In this document: positions 9,307 to 18,649 of the stretch, in pieces
Position numbering within the stretch: the first letter of the stretch is position 1
Layout of the letters: each line of letters starts with the position of its first letter
Assembly: GCA_937898415.1 (NCBI GenBank)
Contig: CALDLA010000121.1
Span: forward strand, 1-64,000
Source of the DNA: an uncultured Prevotellaceae bacterium
Lineage (GTDB): Bacteria; Bacteroidota; Bacteroidia; Bacteroidales; Bacteroidaceae
Length of the DNA: 64,000 bases
Direction: 5' to 3'
Made by a program: the position numbers and the translations under genes
The notes under the pieces: generated by a model
The model's database searches: none
Told to the model about the DNA's origin: nothing
What the model saw: only the letters and a program-made list of their open reading frames with translations

Positions 9307-11193
9307 TTAATATCCAATCTTACCCTTCCAATTGAGATACCAGTTGCGCTGTTCGGTCAGCTTGCCGACGATGGAAGCCATCGAACTGCGGTTCTTCGCA
9401 CCAAGACGGGCTCCGATAATCTCGGCCATCGTCTGTCCTGGATTAGGCTGACGCATGGCATAGCGCATGATATCATAATAGCGCATACCCTCAAAGGCGA
9501 ACTCCAGTGCGCTCTCATTCAGAATCAAGCTGTCGACGTAAGCCTGCTGTTCCTTGATGAGCTGAGCACGCTTCGTGGCATCTACCTCAACGGTGTCGTG
9601 AGGCAGCACATAGAGCGTATCCATCGGCGTATAACCAGAACCACGGGCATGGATGCCCATCTGGTTGTGCGTAGGATCGCTCAGGGTACCACTTGCATAC
9701 TCCATTGCATCAATCACACCATAACGCACATCCGAGAAGTCATATTTAGCCAGATAGGCAGAGTCGGCCAGTGAGACGGCCAGCGTCTTGGCTGAATCGG
9801 TGTAGTGGATAACCTTCTCGTTGATAGCCTCATTGCTAAGTCCCTCCGTCAGGATCTGGAAGGCCATGCGCGGATAACCAGCAGCATTCAGCGCCTCTGC
9901 CATGCGGAGATAAACCATGGTACGACGATAGATATGCACGTTGCGCTGAGAAGAGTACTTATATATATACTGTGTCTCAATACGGTCACCTGAAGCAGGG
10001 TCTCTCGTCCAGCTTTCCCTCCACACATCCTGCAAGCGGAGGTCGCCCGACATGTGGTCAGTCAGTCCTTTCGGTGCATAGATCATGCTACCACCATTGG
10101 TGGAGAGCACGCAGTTATTCTGTGCCTCAGAAATCTCCATCATACGAAGCGACGGGGTAATGCTCACCTTATAGTCGTTCTCCTCACGTGATGTGAAGAA
10201 GTTGCGCAACTCACTATAGTGACCTTCGGCACGAATAGAGTCACCGGCAATCATTGTGATGAGTTCTGCTTCAGGGTCATCATACTCACCGACGGGGAAG
10301 ATGGAACCTGAAGGGTTCATCCAGTTAGAGCTTCCAGCCCTCCAGTAGCAGCGGTCTGTCATCGTCGTGGGATAGGCCGAATTGACACCATTGCGCTCGC
10401 TGATGTACTTGTAGTAGTTCTCAGCAGCCTTTTTGAAGTCATTCGGGTCTTGCGTTACCGATGCCAACCACAGATAGAGGTCGCCACGCACAATGCTCAG
10501 CGGGAAGTAGAGCAATTTAGACTCTACGCCACGAATCGTACGATAACCTGGCAGTTCCGTATTATAACGCTCTGGCAGCGAAGCCAGGTCGTTGATGAAA
10601 TAGTTACAGATGGTCTGGATGTCTGCTCTGGGCTTGCTCTCAGCAGCCTCAGCCTCCTCCTTGCTCAGCATGGGCTCTGTATAGAAAGGCACCTTGCCAT
10701 AGTTGATGACCAACTGGAGATAAGTCCATGCACGGATTGCTTTGATGGCAGCATACTCTTTCATGAAGATATACTCGCCACGGTTGTTGCGGAGTGCCGT
10801 GTCGGCCTTGGCGATGAAATAGTTACAGTTGTTGATGACGGCATAATAGTCGCTGGGATTATTATATACATTGTCATCGCTCACATTGAATTCTGCAATC
10901 TCACGGAGATTCTTGTTTGCCACATCAGTGATACCGACTAAGTCGGCGCGCAACTCACCCAGAAGGATGGTGCGGTCGGCCAACGACTGCAACTTAGTCA
11001 TCACGCCAATCACTGAGTAGATAGAGTCCTCAGCAAGATTCAGATGCTCCTGGTCGGCATAGAGCACGTCGCTGCTCTCCTGGGTGAAGAAATCCTCACA
11101 AGAGGTGAGCACGGGGAAAGCCATGAGGGCCACGACAACGCCGCAGCACACTGAACTGGCTCCTTTACGATATATATTCTTGAAATTCTTCAT
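9307..11193 (-). CDS. SusD/RagB-family nutrient-binding lipoprotein
   Basis: A 628-residue outer-membrane lipoprotein. The signal peptide ends in VLTSC, with lipidated Cys32, followed by the family's EDFFTQESSD opening. Helical TPR-like stretches (YAAIKAIRAWTYLQLVINYGKVPFY, about residues 145-170) and a late FEGMRYYDIMRYAM segment match SusD proteins. It would cap the SusC barrel coded just upstream (11244-14561) and bind the glycan. It is the last gene of the seven-gene FAS1/SusCD operon and ends 11 bp from the bidirectional terminator. The substrate cannot be read from the sequence. Confidence 0.92.
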   Translation of the reverse strand: MKNFKNIYRKGASSVCCGVVVALMAFPVLTSCEDFFTQESSDVLYADQEHLNLAEDSIYSVIGVMTKLQSLADRTILLGELRADLVGITDVANKNLREIAEFNVSDDNVYNNPSDYYAVINNCNYFIAKADTALRNNRGEYIFMKEYAAIKAIRAWTYLQLVINYGKVPFYTEPMLSKEEAEAAESKPRADIQTICNYFINDLASLPERYNTELPGYRTIRGVESKLLYFPLSIVRGDLYLWLASVTQDPNDFKKAAENYYKYISERNGVNSAYPTTMTDRCYWRAGSSNWMNPSGSIFPVGEYDDPEAELITMIAGDSIRAEGHYSELRNFFTSREENDYKVSITPSLRMMEISEAQNNCVLSTNGGSMIYAPKGLTDHMSGDLRLQDVWRESWTRDPASGDRIETQYIYKYSSQRNVHIYRRTMVYLRMAEALNAAGYPRMAFQILTEGLSNEAINEKVIHYTDSAKTLAVSLADSAYLAKYDFSDVRYGVIDAMEYASGTLSDPTHNQMGIHARGSGYTPMDTLYVLPHDTVEVDATKRAQLIKEQQAYVDSLILNESALEFAFEGMRYYDIMRYAMRQPNPGQTMAEIIGARLGAKNRSSMASIVGKLTEQRNWYLNWKGKIGY

Positions 11194-11200
11194 AACTTTG

Positions 11201-11231
11201 AATTTTCAATTTTCAATTTTCAATTTTCAAT
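11201..11231. repeat. Period-7 AATTTTC tandem repeat
   Basis: Four units of AATTTTC plus AAT fill most of the 50-bp gap between SusC and SusD. Similar tracts lie at 20447-20473 and 16464-16480, each close to a start codon of this locus. Confidence 0.7.
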
Positions 11232-11243
11232 CTCAAACCAGAA

Positions 11244-14200
11244 TTACAGGTTAATCTTCACACCAGCTACGATGCTGCGGCTCTGCCCCAGACGGCCCAG
11301 GTCAATGCCCTGACCGATGACACTCGATGTTATGGTGAACTCAGGATCGCTGCCCAGATACTTGGTGAAGGTAAGCAGGTTATTGCCCTGCACCCAGAAC
11401 TGGAAGCCCTGGATATACTCCGACTTCAAAGGCAGGTCATAGCTCAGCGTGACGGTTTTCAGGCGCAGGTAACTGCCATCCTCAATCCAGCGGTCGCTGA
11501 AACGTGAGTTGCCAAGGGGATCCTGGAAAGTGATGCGGGGCACGTCGGTCACCTGACCTTCCACCTGCCAACGGCGCAGCAGGGCTGTGGTCTGGTTCAT
11601 GAAGCGCGAACCGCCTTCCAGCTGTGAACGCATGTAGTTATAGACATCATTGCCCAATGAGTAGTTGAAACATACATCCAGTTTCAGGCGCTTCCACGCA
11701 AACGAGGTGAAGATGTTGCCATAAATGTCGGGATTCGGATCACCAATGAAGGTCTGATCGGCCTTGGTAATCATGCCGTCACCATTCAGGTCAGCAAAAT
11801 GCACGTCACCGGCCTCGAAATAGATGTGATTTTCACCGTTGTCGGCAAGGAAGTACAGACCGTTCGGATCATAAGTGTCCTGACCTGCAGCATGGGCAGA
11901 AGCAGCCTGTGCCTCAGCAGTAGAACTGAACACGCCCAGCGACTTGTAGCCATAGAACAGGTTTGCGGCCTGTCCCACCTGCGTGCGGATGGTAGCACCA
12001 TAGATTTGGTTGTCCATACTCTGTGCACCATCGGGAAGTTCCTTGATCTCATTCTTGTAATGGCCTGCACTAGCACCAATCTGCCACTGGAAGTCCTTCA
12101 GAGCCAACACCTTTGCGGTGAAGTTCACGTCGAAGCCTTCGTTCTTCAACTTACCGCCATTCGACCAGTTCATGTCCAGACCGCTGAGGAAGCCCAGCTG
12201 CTGACGGGTCAGCAGGTCGTCGGTATTAGAGCGGAAATAGTTCACGCCTAAACTCAGGCGGTTGTTCAGGAAACTGCCCTCCAAACCCGCACTCAGACGA
12301 CGTGTGGTCTCCCACTTGATCTTCGTATTGCCGATACCATCGAACGACAAACCCGAAATCGTCTGCAGGAACTGTGATGCACGGAAGTAAGAGCGGGCAG
12401 CATAGTAGTCGATATCATCGTTACCACTGATGTCGTAACCCACAGCCAGACGCAAGTAGTCAATGCCGTTGACGTTAGCCAGCCATGGTTCGTTGGTCAT
12501 TACCCATGAAGCCCGCACGCCAGGGAACACAGCCCATGCACCCTTGAACAGGCGGAAGTCACCGCCATCCTGTCCGAAACGAGACGAACCATCAACGGTC
12601 ACGTTAGCCTGCAGATAATAGCGGCTCAAATAGTTGTACTCAGCCTGTGCATACCATGACATGGTGTTCCAGCTCTCATTGACGCCCACTACATCCTTAT
12701 TCATGAGTGAGCCGCTCATGAACGGAGTCTTATCCGAACCTGTATTGTAGCCCACCTGAGCTGTAGAGGTAAAGTCCTCCCAATTGAGGCGGGCACCGCC
12801 AAACACGTGAATGTAATGTTCATCGTAGCGGTTGCTCCAGTCAATACGAGTATCGCTCATCAACGAGTTCTGCTTTGAAGCCAATGAACGCACCTCATTC
12901 TCACGGTAGCCACCCAGACTCGATACATAGTAGTTGGGAGTACCATTGATGGGGATGTAGAACATCTCATTGGTGTTCACCAGGTTGTAGCTGAAGTGCT
13001 CGCTCACGAAGAGGTTCCTGTTGATATTGAGCTTTGGCGTCACCGTCAGGTTCAACATAGAAGTCTCAAAGCGGTTCTTCGTCTCAGCCTCGGCATAGTA
13101 GTTGATGGCTGCGGGGTTGCCCAACTGCCAGTTGTAATTGTTGTAGCCAGAGAGTGCCTCACTGAGGTAAGACTCCTGGTCAATGTCGTAGTGCTCGTCT
13201 GAGAAGCGACCCGAACCTGTCTCATCGTGACCATAGCTATAGGGGCTCAGGAAGGGGCTCTTCACATAAGCCAGGAACGAAGGAGCGACAGGAGTGCCCT
13301 CGTCGTAGGTCTCAGGAGCGCCATCATTACGGATGTCACGTGTCTGGTTGGCAAACGAAGCATCGAAGCGCACCTTCAACTTCTGGGTCAGGTCAATATC
13401 GGTATTGAATCGAACGTTCAGGCGATCCATGTCATTATATTTCATCGTACTCTGAGCCGAAGTATAACCTACAGAGAGGTTGTAGTTGGCCACTTCGTCA
13501 CCACCCTCAACGTTGATGCCATAGTTCTGGGTCATCGCCGTGCGATAGACATAATCCTTCCAGTCAGTGTTCTGGTGGTACTGATCATAATAGTAGTACT
13601 TCTTACCCTTCTGGTCGAACTCATCTTTCAGGAACTTGAACTCACGGAGCGTGGTGTTGGTCGATTTCAGCATTTCCGAAGCATAGCTGCGGTACTGGCC
13701 TGCGTCCATCACCTCAATATATTTAGGCTCCAGCACGACACCTGCAGAGATGTTGGCCGTGATACGGGTGGCCATCGACTTGTTACGGCGCGTCTGAATC
13801 AAGATCACACCGTTGGCACCCTTGGCACCATAGAGCGCTGTACCATTGCGCACCACCGTCACCTTCTCGATGTCAGCGGGATTCAGGTTAGAAAGTACGT
13901 CATTATAGAAGCCGTCGTGCAGAAGCGTACGTCCATACTGCTGATCTATGATGACATCGTCGATGACCACCAGCGGCTGTGCGTTTACATTCAGTGAGTT
14001 CAGACCCTGCATGAACATCACGCTTCCCACACCTGGCGTACCGTTGCGGTTGACGGTATAAACCTGTCCGCCCAACTGTTTCTGAATCTCTTCCTTGATG
14101 TTGATGGCGTTGGTGTACTTGAAGTCATTAGCCTGATAATCACCACGCACATTGGTCTGAGCGCCATACTCAGCCGTGAAAGTCAAGGGATAGAGACTGA

Positions 14201-14561
14201 CCTGCTTCTGTTGTTCACCATTGACCAGACCAATTTTCACCATGTTATGATCGGGCGAGGTAATGGTGATGGCCGACGAGAATACGGGCACCTTCAACTC
14301 GTAAGCGCCGTCGTCATCGGTCAGCACACTGTAGCCGTCAATCTCTGCGGAACGCACAATGGCACCCGAAATGGGCATATTGGTAGCCGCATCAACCACC
14401 CTGCCTTTCACCGTGCGTGTCTCATACTGCTTCTTCACAGTAATCTTGCGCTTGATCTGAGTAACCTCCACCTCTTCTTCATCGGTGTCATCGTCCTGTG
14501 CAACCACGCTCAGCGGGAAGGCCATCAGCAGCGAAAATCCAAATAAGATATATCGTTTCAT
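11244..14561 (-). CDS. SusC/RagA-family TonB-dependent outer-membrane transporter
   Basis: A 1,105-residue protein with a signal peptide (to about residue 21). Residues of about 45-130 form a carboxypeptidase-regulatory-like domain (VKGRVVDAATNMPISGA). The plug follows, with VMFMQGLNSLNVNAQPLVVIDDVI and GTALYGAKGANGVILI, then a 22-strand barrel ending in VAGVKINL with an aromatic-poor but hydrophobic final strand. It would import an oligosaccharide with its SusD partner 50 bp downstream. The plug phrase GVGSVMFMQGLNSLNV replaces the more common RGxxSL form. It is the sixth gene of the operon. Confidence 0.93.
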   Translation of the reverse strand: MKRYILFGFSLLMAFPLSVVAQDDDTDEEEVEVTQIKRKITVKKQYETRTVKGRVVDAATNMPISGAIVRSAEIDGYSVLTDDDGAYELKVPVFSSAITITSPDHNMVKIGLVNGEQQKQVSLYPLTFTAEYGAQTNVRGDYQANDFKYTNAINIKEEIQKQLGGQVYTVNRNGTPGVGSVMFMQGLNSLNVNAQPLVVIDDVIIDQQYGRTLLHDGFYNDVLSNLNPADIEKVTVVRNGTALYGAKGANGVILIQTRRNKSMATRITANISAGVVLEPKYIEVMDAGQYRSYASEMLKSTNTTLREFKFLKDEFDQKGKKYYYYDQYHQNTDWKDYVYRTAMTQNYGINVEGGDEVANYNLSVGYTSAQSTMKYNDMDRLNVRFNTDIDLTQKLKVRFDASFANQTRDIRNDGAPETYDEGTPVAPSFLAYVKSPFLSPYSYGHDETGSGRFSDEHYDIDQESYLSEALSGYNNYNWQLGNPAAINYYAEAETKNRFETSMLNLTVTPKLNINRNLFVSEHFSYNLVNTNEMFYIPINGTPNYYVSSLGGYRENEVRSLASKQNSLMSDTRIDWSNRYDEHYIHVFGGARLNWEDFTSTAQVGYNTGSDKTPFMSGSLMNKDVVGVNESWNTMSWYAQAEYNYLSRYYLQANVTVDGSSRFGQDGGDFRLFKGAWAVFPGVRASWVMTNEPWLANVNGIDYLRLAVGYDISGNDDIDYYAARSYFRASQFLQTISGLSFDGIGNTKIKWETTRRLSAGLEGSFLNNRLSLGVNYFRSNTDDLLTRQQLGFLSGLDMNWSNGGKLKNEGFDVNFTAKVLALKDFQWQIGASAGHYKNEIKELPDGAQSMDNQIYGATIRTQVGQAANLFYGYKSLGVFSSTAEAQAASAHAAGQDTYDPNGLYFLADNGENHIYFEAGDVHFADLNGDGMITKADQTFIGDPNPDIYGNIFTSFAWKRLKLDVCFNYSLGNDVYNYMRSQLEGGSRFMNQTTALLRRWQVEGQVTDVPRITFQDPLGNSRFSDRWIEDGSYLRLKTVTLSYDLPLKSEYIQGFQFWVQGNNLLTFTKYLGSDPEFTITSSVIGQGIDLGRLGQSRSIVAGVKINL

Positions 14562-14592
14562 ATCGTTCTTTCTTTATTTAGTCATGGAACAT

Positions 14593-16458
14593 TTAGCGTA
14601 ACATATACCACCACTTGTAGGGTCGGTCAGTGTATATCCCGTGAGGGAACATCATGACACCTGGCTTATTTGCAAAACTTGCAGGAAGGCTTTCAGGTAA
14701 TGCATCAACCACCATCATCGATCCGTGAGGTACCAACAGGATACAATTGATACGCATGGTACGAGTATAAGTCTTGTTTCTCAACTGAGCACTGGTCACA
14801 CGTGTCTCAATCTGCATGATTGCCTGTAAGTTCTCGTCAGCAATACCATAGGTACACTTGGGGAACTTAAAGTCCTCAGCCAACAGGAAGTAATCCACAC
14901 TATCACGGCTCGTCTCAAATGTATTCTTTGACTTGTTGTAGCGAGGATCGTTCTCGTTTTCCATCACCGTTTCCGGCATTCCAGGAGCTCTCAGCGTACA
15001 CTTCAGAAGCGTCGGCAGTTTTTCGCCTTCAGAAGCTGTTCTGGAACTATTGTCACCAGCTGCAGCAGGAGCAGTGACCAAATAGATGTCATAGCCGATG
15101 TTAGAGAGCACGTTGGACAGCGTATAATAGGCAGAATTGTTCATCGTGGTGTAGTCAGGCTGGTACTCGATATAATCGTTGTCCCACAACCTATCGTAGA
15201 AATTCTCGTTATCAGAAGAAACTTGTACTCGATTGATCGTCACAGTATTGACCGAGTCGCCCTTTTCATTTTTGGTCTTACTTACCTCCTTCAAGGCATC
15301 GGGGCCTGCGACGATATACCTATGGAATGTCATCTGTTTGTCAATGTTCCATTCCATTGCCTTGCGCACCTCACCATTACTGCATTCCATGATCTCTGTT
15401 TGGTTCAGCGCGCCTTTGGCACCAAGGGGCTTAAGATATTGATAGTACTCAAAAGGTGCATCCCAGTAGAACTTGCGTTCATTGTAGTTCTTGGCACAAC
15501 TATTCGACATCGCCGAGTCTTTCAGTGCTTCTTCGGAATTGTAGGTACGACTGAAAGTAGTACCATTGACAATGGCCAAACGTGGCATCGTGTAAACCAT
15601 TGAGTCACGCTGCTCATATTTTTCCGGGTAGTCGAAGTACGGTTCATACTCCTCCAACAGGTTCTTCCACACCTCGTTCGTAGGAGCTACCATGATATAG
15701 CTACTATCCTCAGAGTTAATCTGACCCAAGTAAGAGAACAGCTCGTTACGCTGGGTAAATACTGAGTCCAGATACTGTGTCTTACCATCGACGATACTAC
15801 CGGGAACACTCTGAGAAGGCTGGAACACTTTGTAGTAATAGTGGTCGTTGTAGAGGAAACTATAGATGCTGTCGTAGTCATGATCCTTGCGGAAAGACTC
15901 AAAGACGTTCGGCAGATATTTAATCTGATCACTCAATACATTGAGCACACCATTGCTGTAAAGCTGATTCACCTTCGTCATCTTTACACCGTTGATAGTG
16001 GCATCGCGATTCACGATAGCATACTTACCGTTCATAAGCACCAGCGTATCTACACGAAGGTCTGAGAACGAATGGTTATAGAGTGCCATGTGGTTCTGGA
16101 TGAACTCTTTGAGCACCGTGTTGTTAACCTGCAAGACGGTGGCGGCCTGTGCCTTGTAATCGGCAATCAGCTGGTCGGCCTCAGCAGCCGAGAGTTTGTC
16201 GTTGGTCGGTGCATAGACCGTAAACACCTGACTACCGTCGAGAGCGGGCTTGTAGTTACATCCCTCAATCACCCGAGCAAAATTGCTGAGACTTGGGTCA
16301 CTGGAGATGGCCTGCCACAGCGTACCCTCGTGTACGCCAGTCGAGGTATCTCCCAGACTCTCATAGTGGTCATCCCAAGTGTCGGAACAGGCGCCGAAGG
16401 TGAGGGCCGCCAATGCAAGCCCTAACACCTTATGATATGTTTTAATCTTGGTCATCAT
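14593..16458 (-). CDS. Fasciclin (FAS1)-domain lipoprotein
   Basis: About 621 residues from the ATG at 16458; the longer reading from 16467 would use TTG. The lipobox LTFGAC gives Cys24. Residues of about 40-195 form a FAS1 domain (FARVIEGCNY..., FTVYAPTND, IKYLPNVFE). A second diverged FAS1-like unit spans about 200-610, with YIMVAPTNEVW and a late GSMMVVDALPE. Fasciclin domains mediate adhesion or ligand binding in other systems. In this position it is likely an accessory surface lipoprotein of the SusC/D pair coded directly downstream. Its stop lies 31 bp before SusC. No catalytic motif is visible. Confidence 0.75.
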   Translation of the reverse strand: MMTKIKTYHKVLGLALAALTFGACSDTWDDHYESLGDTSTGVHEGTLWQAISSDPSLSNFARVIEGCNYKPALDGSQVFTVYAPTNDKLSAAEADQLIADYKAQAATVLQVNNTVLKEFIQNHMALYNHSFSDLRVDTLVLMNGKYAIVNRDATINGVKMTKVNQLYSNGVLNVLSDQIKYLPNVFESFRKDHDYDSIYSFLYNDHYYYKVFQPSQSVPGSIVDGKTQYLDSVFTQRNELFSYLGQINSEDSSYIMVAPTNEVWKNLLEEYEPYFDYPEKYEQRDSMVYTMPRLAIVNGTTFSRTYNSEEALKDSAMSNSCAKNYNERKFYWDAPFEYYQYLKPLGAKGALNQTEIMECSNGEVRKAMEWNIDKQMTFHRYIVAGPDALKEVSKTKNEKGDSVNTVTINRVQVSSDNENFYDRLWDNDYIEYQPDYTTMNNSAYYTLSNVLSNIGYDIYLVTAPAAAGDNSSRTASEGEKLPTLLKCTLRAPGMPETVMENENDPRYNKSKNTFETSRDSVDYFLLAEDFKFPKCTYGIADENLQAIMQIETRVTSAQLRNKTYTRTMRINCILLVPHGSMMVVDALPESLPASFANKPGVMMFPHGIYTDRPYKWWYMLR

Positions 16459-16494
16459 AATTATCAATTTTCGGTTTTCAATTAATCCGTTCGA

Positions 16495-18624
16495 TTACAG
16501 GTCGTCTTCCATGGCATCGTCACCATCGACGGCATAGACCGACTTGGGCACCATTTCCCAGAAATCGAACATAAACTCGTTGTTGTTACCCTTACCGTCG
16601 CTGGCCACGCGGAAGCGAATGTAGTGATCCTTGGTGGCATCAATATAAGTCTGGCAGAGAATACGACGATACATACCTGCAGCATTGCCCAACGCGTGGT
16701 CTTTCTGACCAATCCACTGGCTGCGGCCGTTATCATAGGCACCCATGTTCTTCAGTGCCTTCTGATACTCGGCCTTCTCTTCATCGGTCATCTTCATATA
16801 GTCGTCGTAGTTCTTGTAACGGTCACCCAGATACATTTCCGTATTCAGGTCCTTGGTCATGTCCAAAGGAATACCCTGGGGCACGCCATCGAAATACACC
16901 TGCATGACGCCACGGGTAGGAATCGAGCAGAAGCCCAGACGCAACTGCCATTCACCGCTGAACGGCACCGGCGGGATGCGGAAGGTCATGTCATAGTCAC
17001 CGAAGAGGTTCCACTCATCACCCTGCCACGACCAGAAATAAAGGTGGGGACGACGCAGTACCAAATGACCGTCGTTGTTCACCGTCACGCCATCCAGATA
17101 ACCATCGGGGAAGTAGCGGTTCTTACCGTTTTTAGGCTCATTACTATCATCTGGCTTATCATTGGAGTCATCTACACGATAGTTGCCCTCATCGCGCATA
17201 TCATTCGTCATGACCTCAGGGAATACGGTAGAGAAGTCCATACGGATACGCATGTTCTGCACCTTGTTCTGCACATCCTCACTAAACACCACGAGGTCGT
17301 CCACATAGAAGTAGTGGCCGTTCACGGCGTCATGCTGGTAGTCGGATTCCACATTATTGTCAATCAGCGAACCACGGAACTGATAATCAGAGGTCTCACC
17401 ATAGCGGCGGTTGAGGAAAGCACGCTTCACCTTGTCACGATCCGTGCCACGACAGTCGCGTCCCTGCTCATCCTTGTTCATGGTCAGCATCGACACCTTC
17501 AGCATGGTGTGAGGCAACAGCGTGGTGTACCATTCCGTAGGATTCGCTAATGAACCGTCGAAGCCGAAGGGATAATTGCCGTGCTCGCTAATTTGCATCG
17601 CAAACAGTTTATCAGCGCCTGGCACATAACGGTTTATGACATGGTACTGCATAAAGCGTTTCAGTGGGTTGACACTGTCTGTCAGGTTCTCAAACTTATG
17701 TCCCTCAGATTCCACATCACTTGGATAGACGGGGTCGTAGATTTTACAGGCCAGATCATAAAGGGCACGCAAATCACCATTGCTGGTGTCAATATTATAT
17801 TCAGCAAACTTCTGTCGATAGATGGAGTCAGGCTCCACGAAAGCGGTAAAACCAAACTTCCTTCTATCGGGCACCCAAGCCACCTCTTGCCATGTGTGTG
17901 ACTTGTAACGATATTTGGGCTGGTTCTTTGTGTATGTCACATCCTCAATCTTCTCTATCTCCTTACGGACACCCGTTTTCGAGAGTGCCTCGTAGAAAAT
18001 ACCAATCTTGTCGTTGTCACGCAAGATGTCAGCAATATAGCAGTTTGACTTCTCAATCACCATACTGACGGGCTGCACGATACCATTTTCCACGGAGTCG
18101 TTCTGGTGAATAATCTCGCCCGTCTCCAGTGTGTCACTGAAGATAATGTAGGACAGACCCTCAATCTGAATCACCGCATTGCCTTTCTCGTCTTCTATTG
18201 CCTTGGTGGCCAGATAGCGGCCCTGCAGGTTATAGGTGGGCAGGAAGTCCGTATTCATCTCAAAGGTAGAATACATGTTCTGTACCAGATGGGTACGGGC
18301 AATCGTATCACAGTCAGCATCCGTCAACTGGTCAACACTGCTCAAACCACGAGCCTGTAGATACGCATCTACAGCCTTGTTGTCAGGCAGGAAGCAGGTA
18401 TATCTTCCGTAGGTGGACAACAGATCCATCAACTCAGCTCTCTCAATGATGGTCTTAAACTCGCTGTAGTACTCACGATTGCTGATATAATCGCTCAACA
18501 TCTCACCTGTGAAGGTGTAGAAATATTCGCTGTCAGGCTCATCGGAGCAACTCGTCAGCGGTCCTGTGGACAAGCAGGCCGCCAATGCCATCAAAGCTAC
18601 TTTAATATTATTCTTGATATTCAT
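16495..18624 (-). CDS. FAS1-domain lipoprotein with C-terminal beta-rich domain
   Basis: A 709-residue lipoprotein with lipobox GPLTSC (Cys26). A FAS1 unit covers about 35-200 (FKTIIERAELMDLL, YTCFLPDNKAV, HLVQNMY). A second one covers about 200-460, with DKIGIFYEALSKTGV and HYFYVDDLVVF. Residues of about 480-709 form a different beta-rich module with PVPFSGEWQLRLGFC and VMQVYFDGVPQGIPLDM, which reads like a jelly-roll ligand-binding domain. The acidic tail ends in DDAMEDDL. It sits between the first SusD gene (25 bp downstream of it) and the next FAS1 gene. The function is not known; a role in glycan capture is inferred from the operon. Confidence 0.72.
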   Translation of the reverse strand: MNIKNNIKVALMALAACLSTGPLTSCSDEPDSEYFYTFTGEMLSDYISNREYYSEFKTIIERAELMDLLSTYGRYTCFLPDNKAVDAYLQARGLSSVDQLTDADCDTIARTHLVQNMYSTFEMNTDFLPTYNLQGRYLATKAIEDEKGNAVIQIEGLSYIIFSDTLETGEIIHQNDSVENGIVQPVSMVIEKSNCYIADILRDNDKIGIFYEALSKTGVRKEIEKIEDVTYTKNQPKYRYKSHTWQEVAWVPDRRKFGFTAFVEPDSIYRQKFAEYNIDTSNGDLRALYDLACKIYDPVYPSDVESEGHKFENLTDSVNPLKRFMQYHVINRYVPGADKLFAMQISEHGNYPFGFDGSLANPTEWYTTLLPHTMLKVSMLTMNKDEQGRDCRGTDRDKVKRAFLNRRYGETSDYQFRGSLIDNNVESDYQHDAVNGHYFYVDDLVVFSEDVQNKVQNMRIRMDFSTVFPEVMTNDMRDEGNYRVDDSNDKPDDSNEPKNGKNRYFPDGYLDGVTVNNDGHLVLRRPHLYFWSWQGDEWNLFGDYDMTFRIPPVPFSGEWQLRLGFCSIPTRGVMQVYFDGVPQGIPLDMTKDLNTEMYLGDRYKNYDDYMKMTDEEKAEYQKALKNMGAYDNGRSQWIGQKDHALGNAAGMYRRILCQTYIDATKDHYIRFRVASDGKGNNNEFMFDFWEMVPKSVYAVDGDDAMEDDL

Positions 18625-18649
18625 AATCTCTTTGTTTAAGCGTTATACA

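Noticed and set aside
13227..13997. Long plus-strand open frame opposite the SusC gene
   Set aside because: It is a mirror of the SusC coding sequence with no recognisable protein, no promoter and no ribosome-binding context. The same holds for the long antisense frames inside the other SusC, SusD, FAS1 and GH genes.
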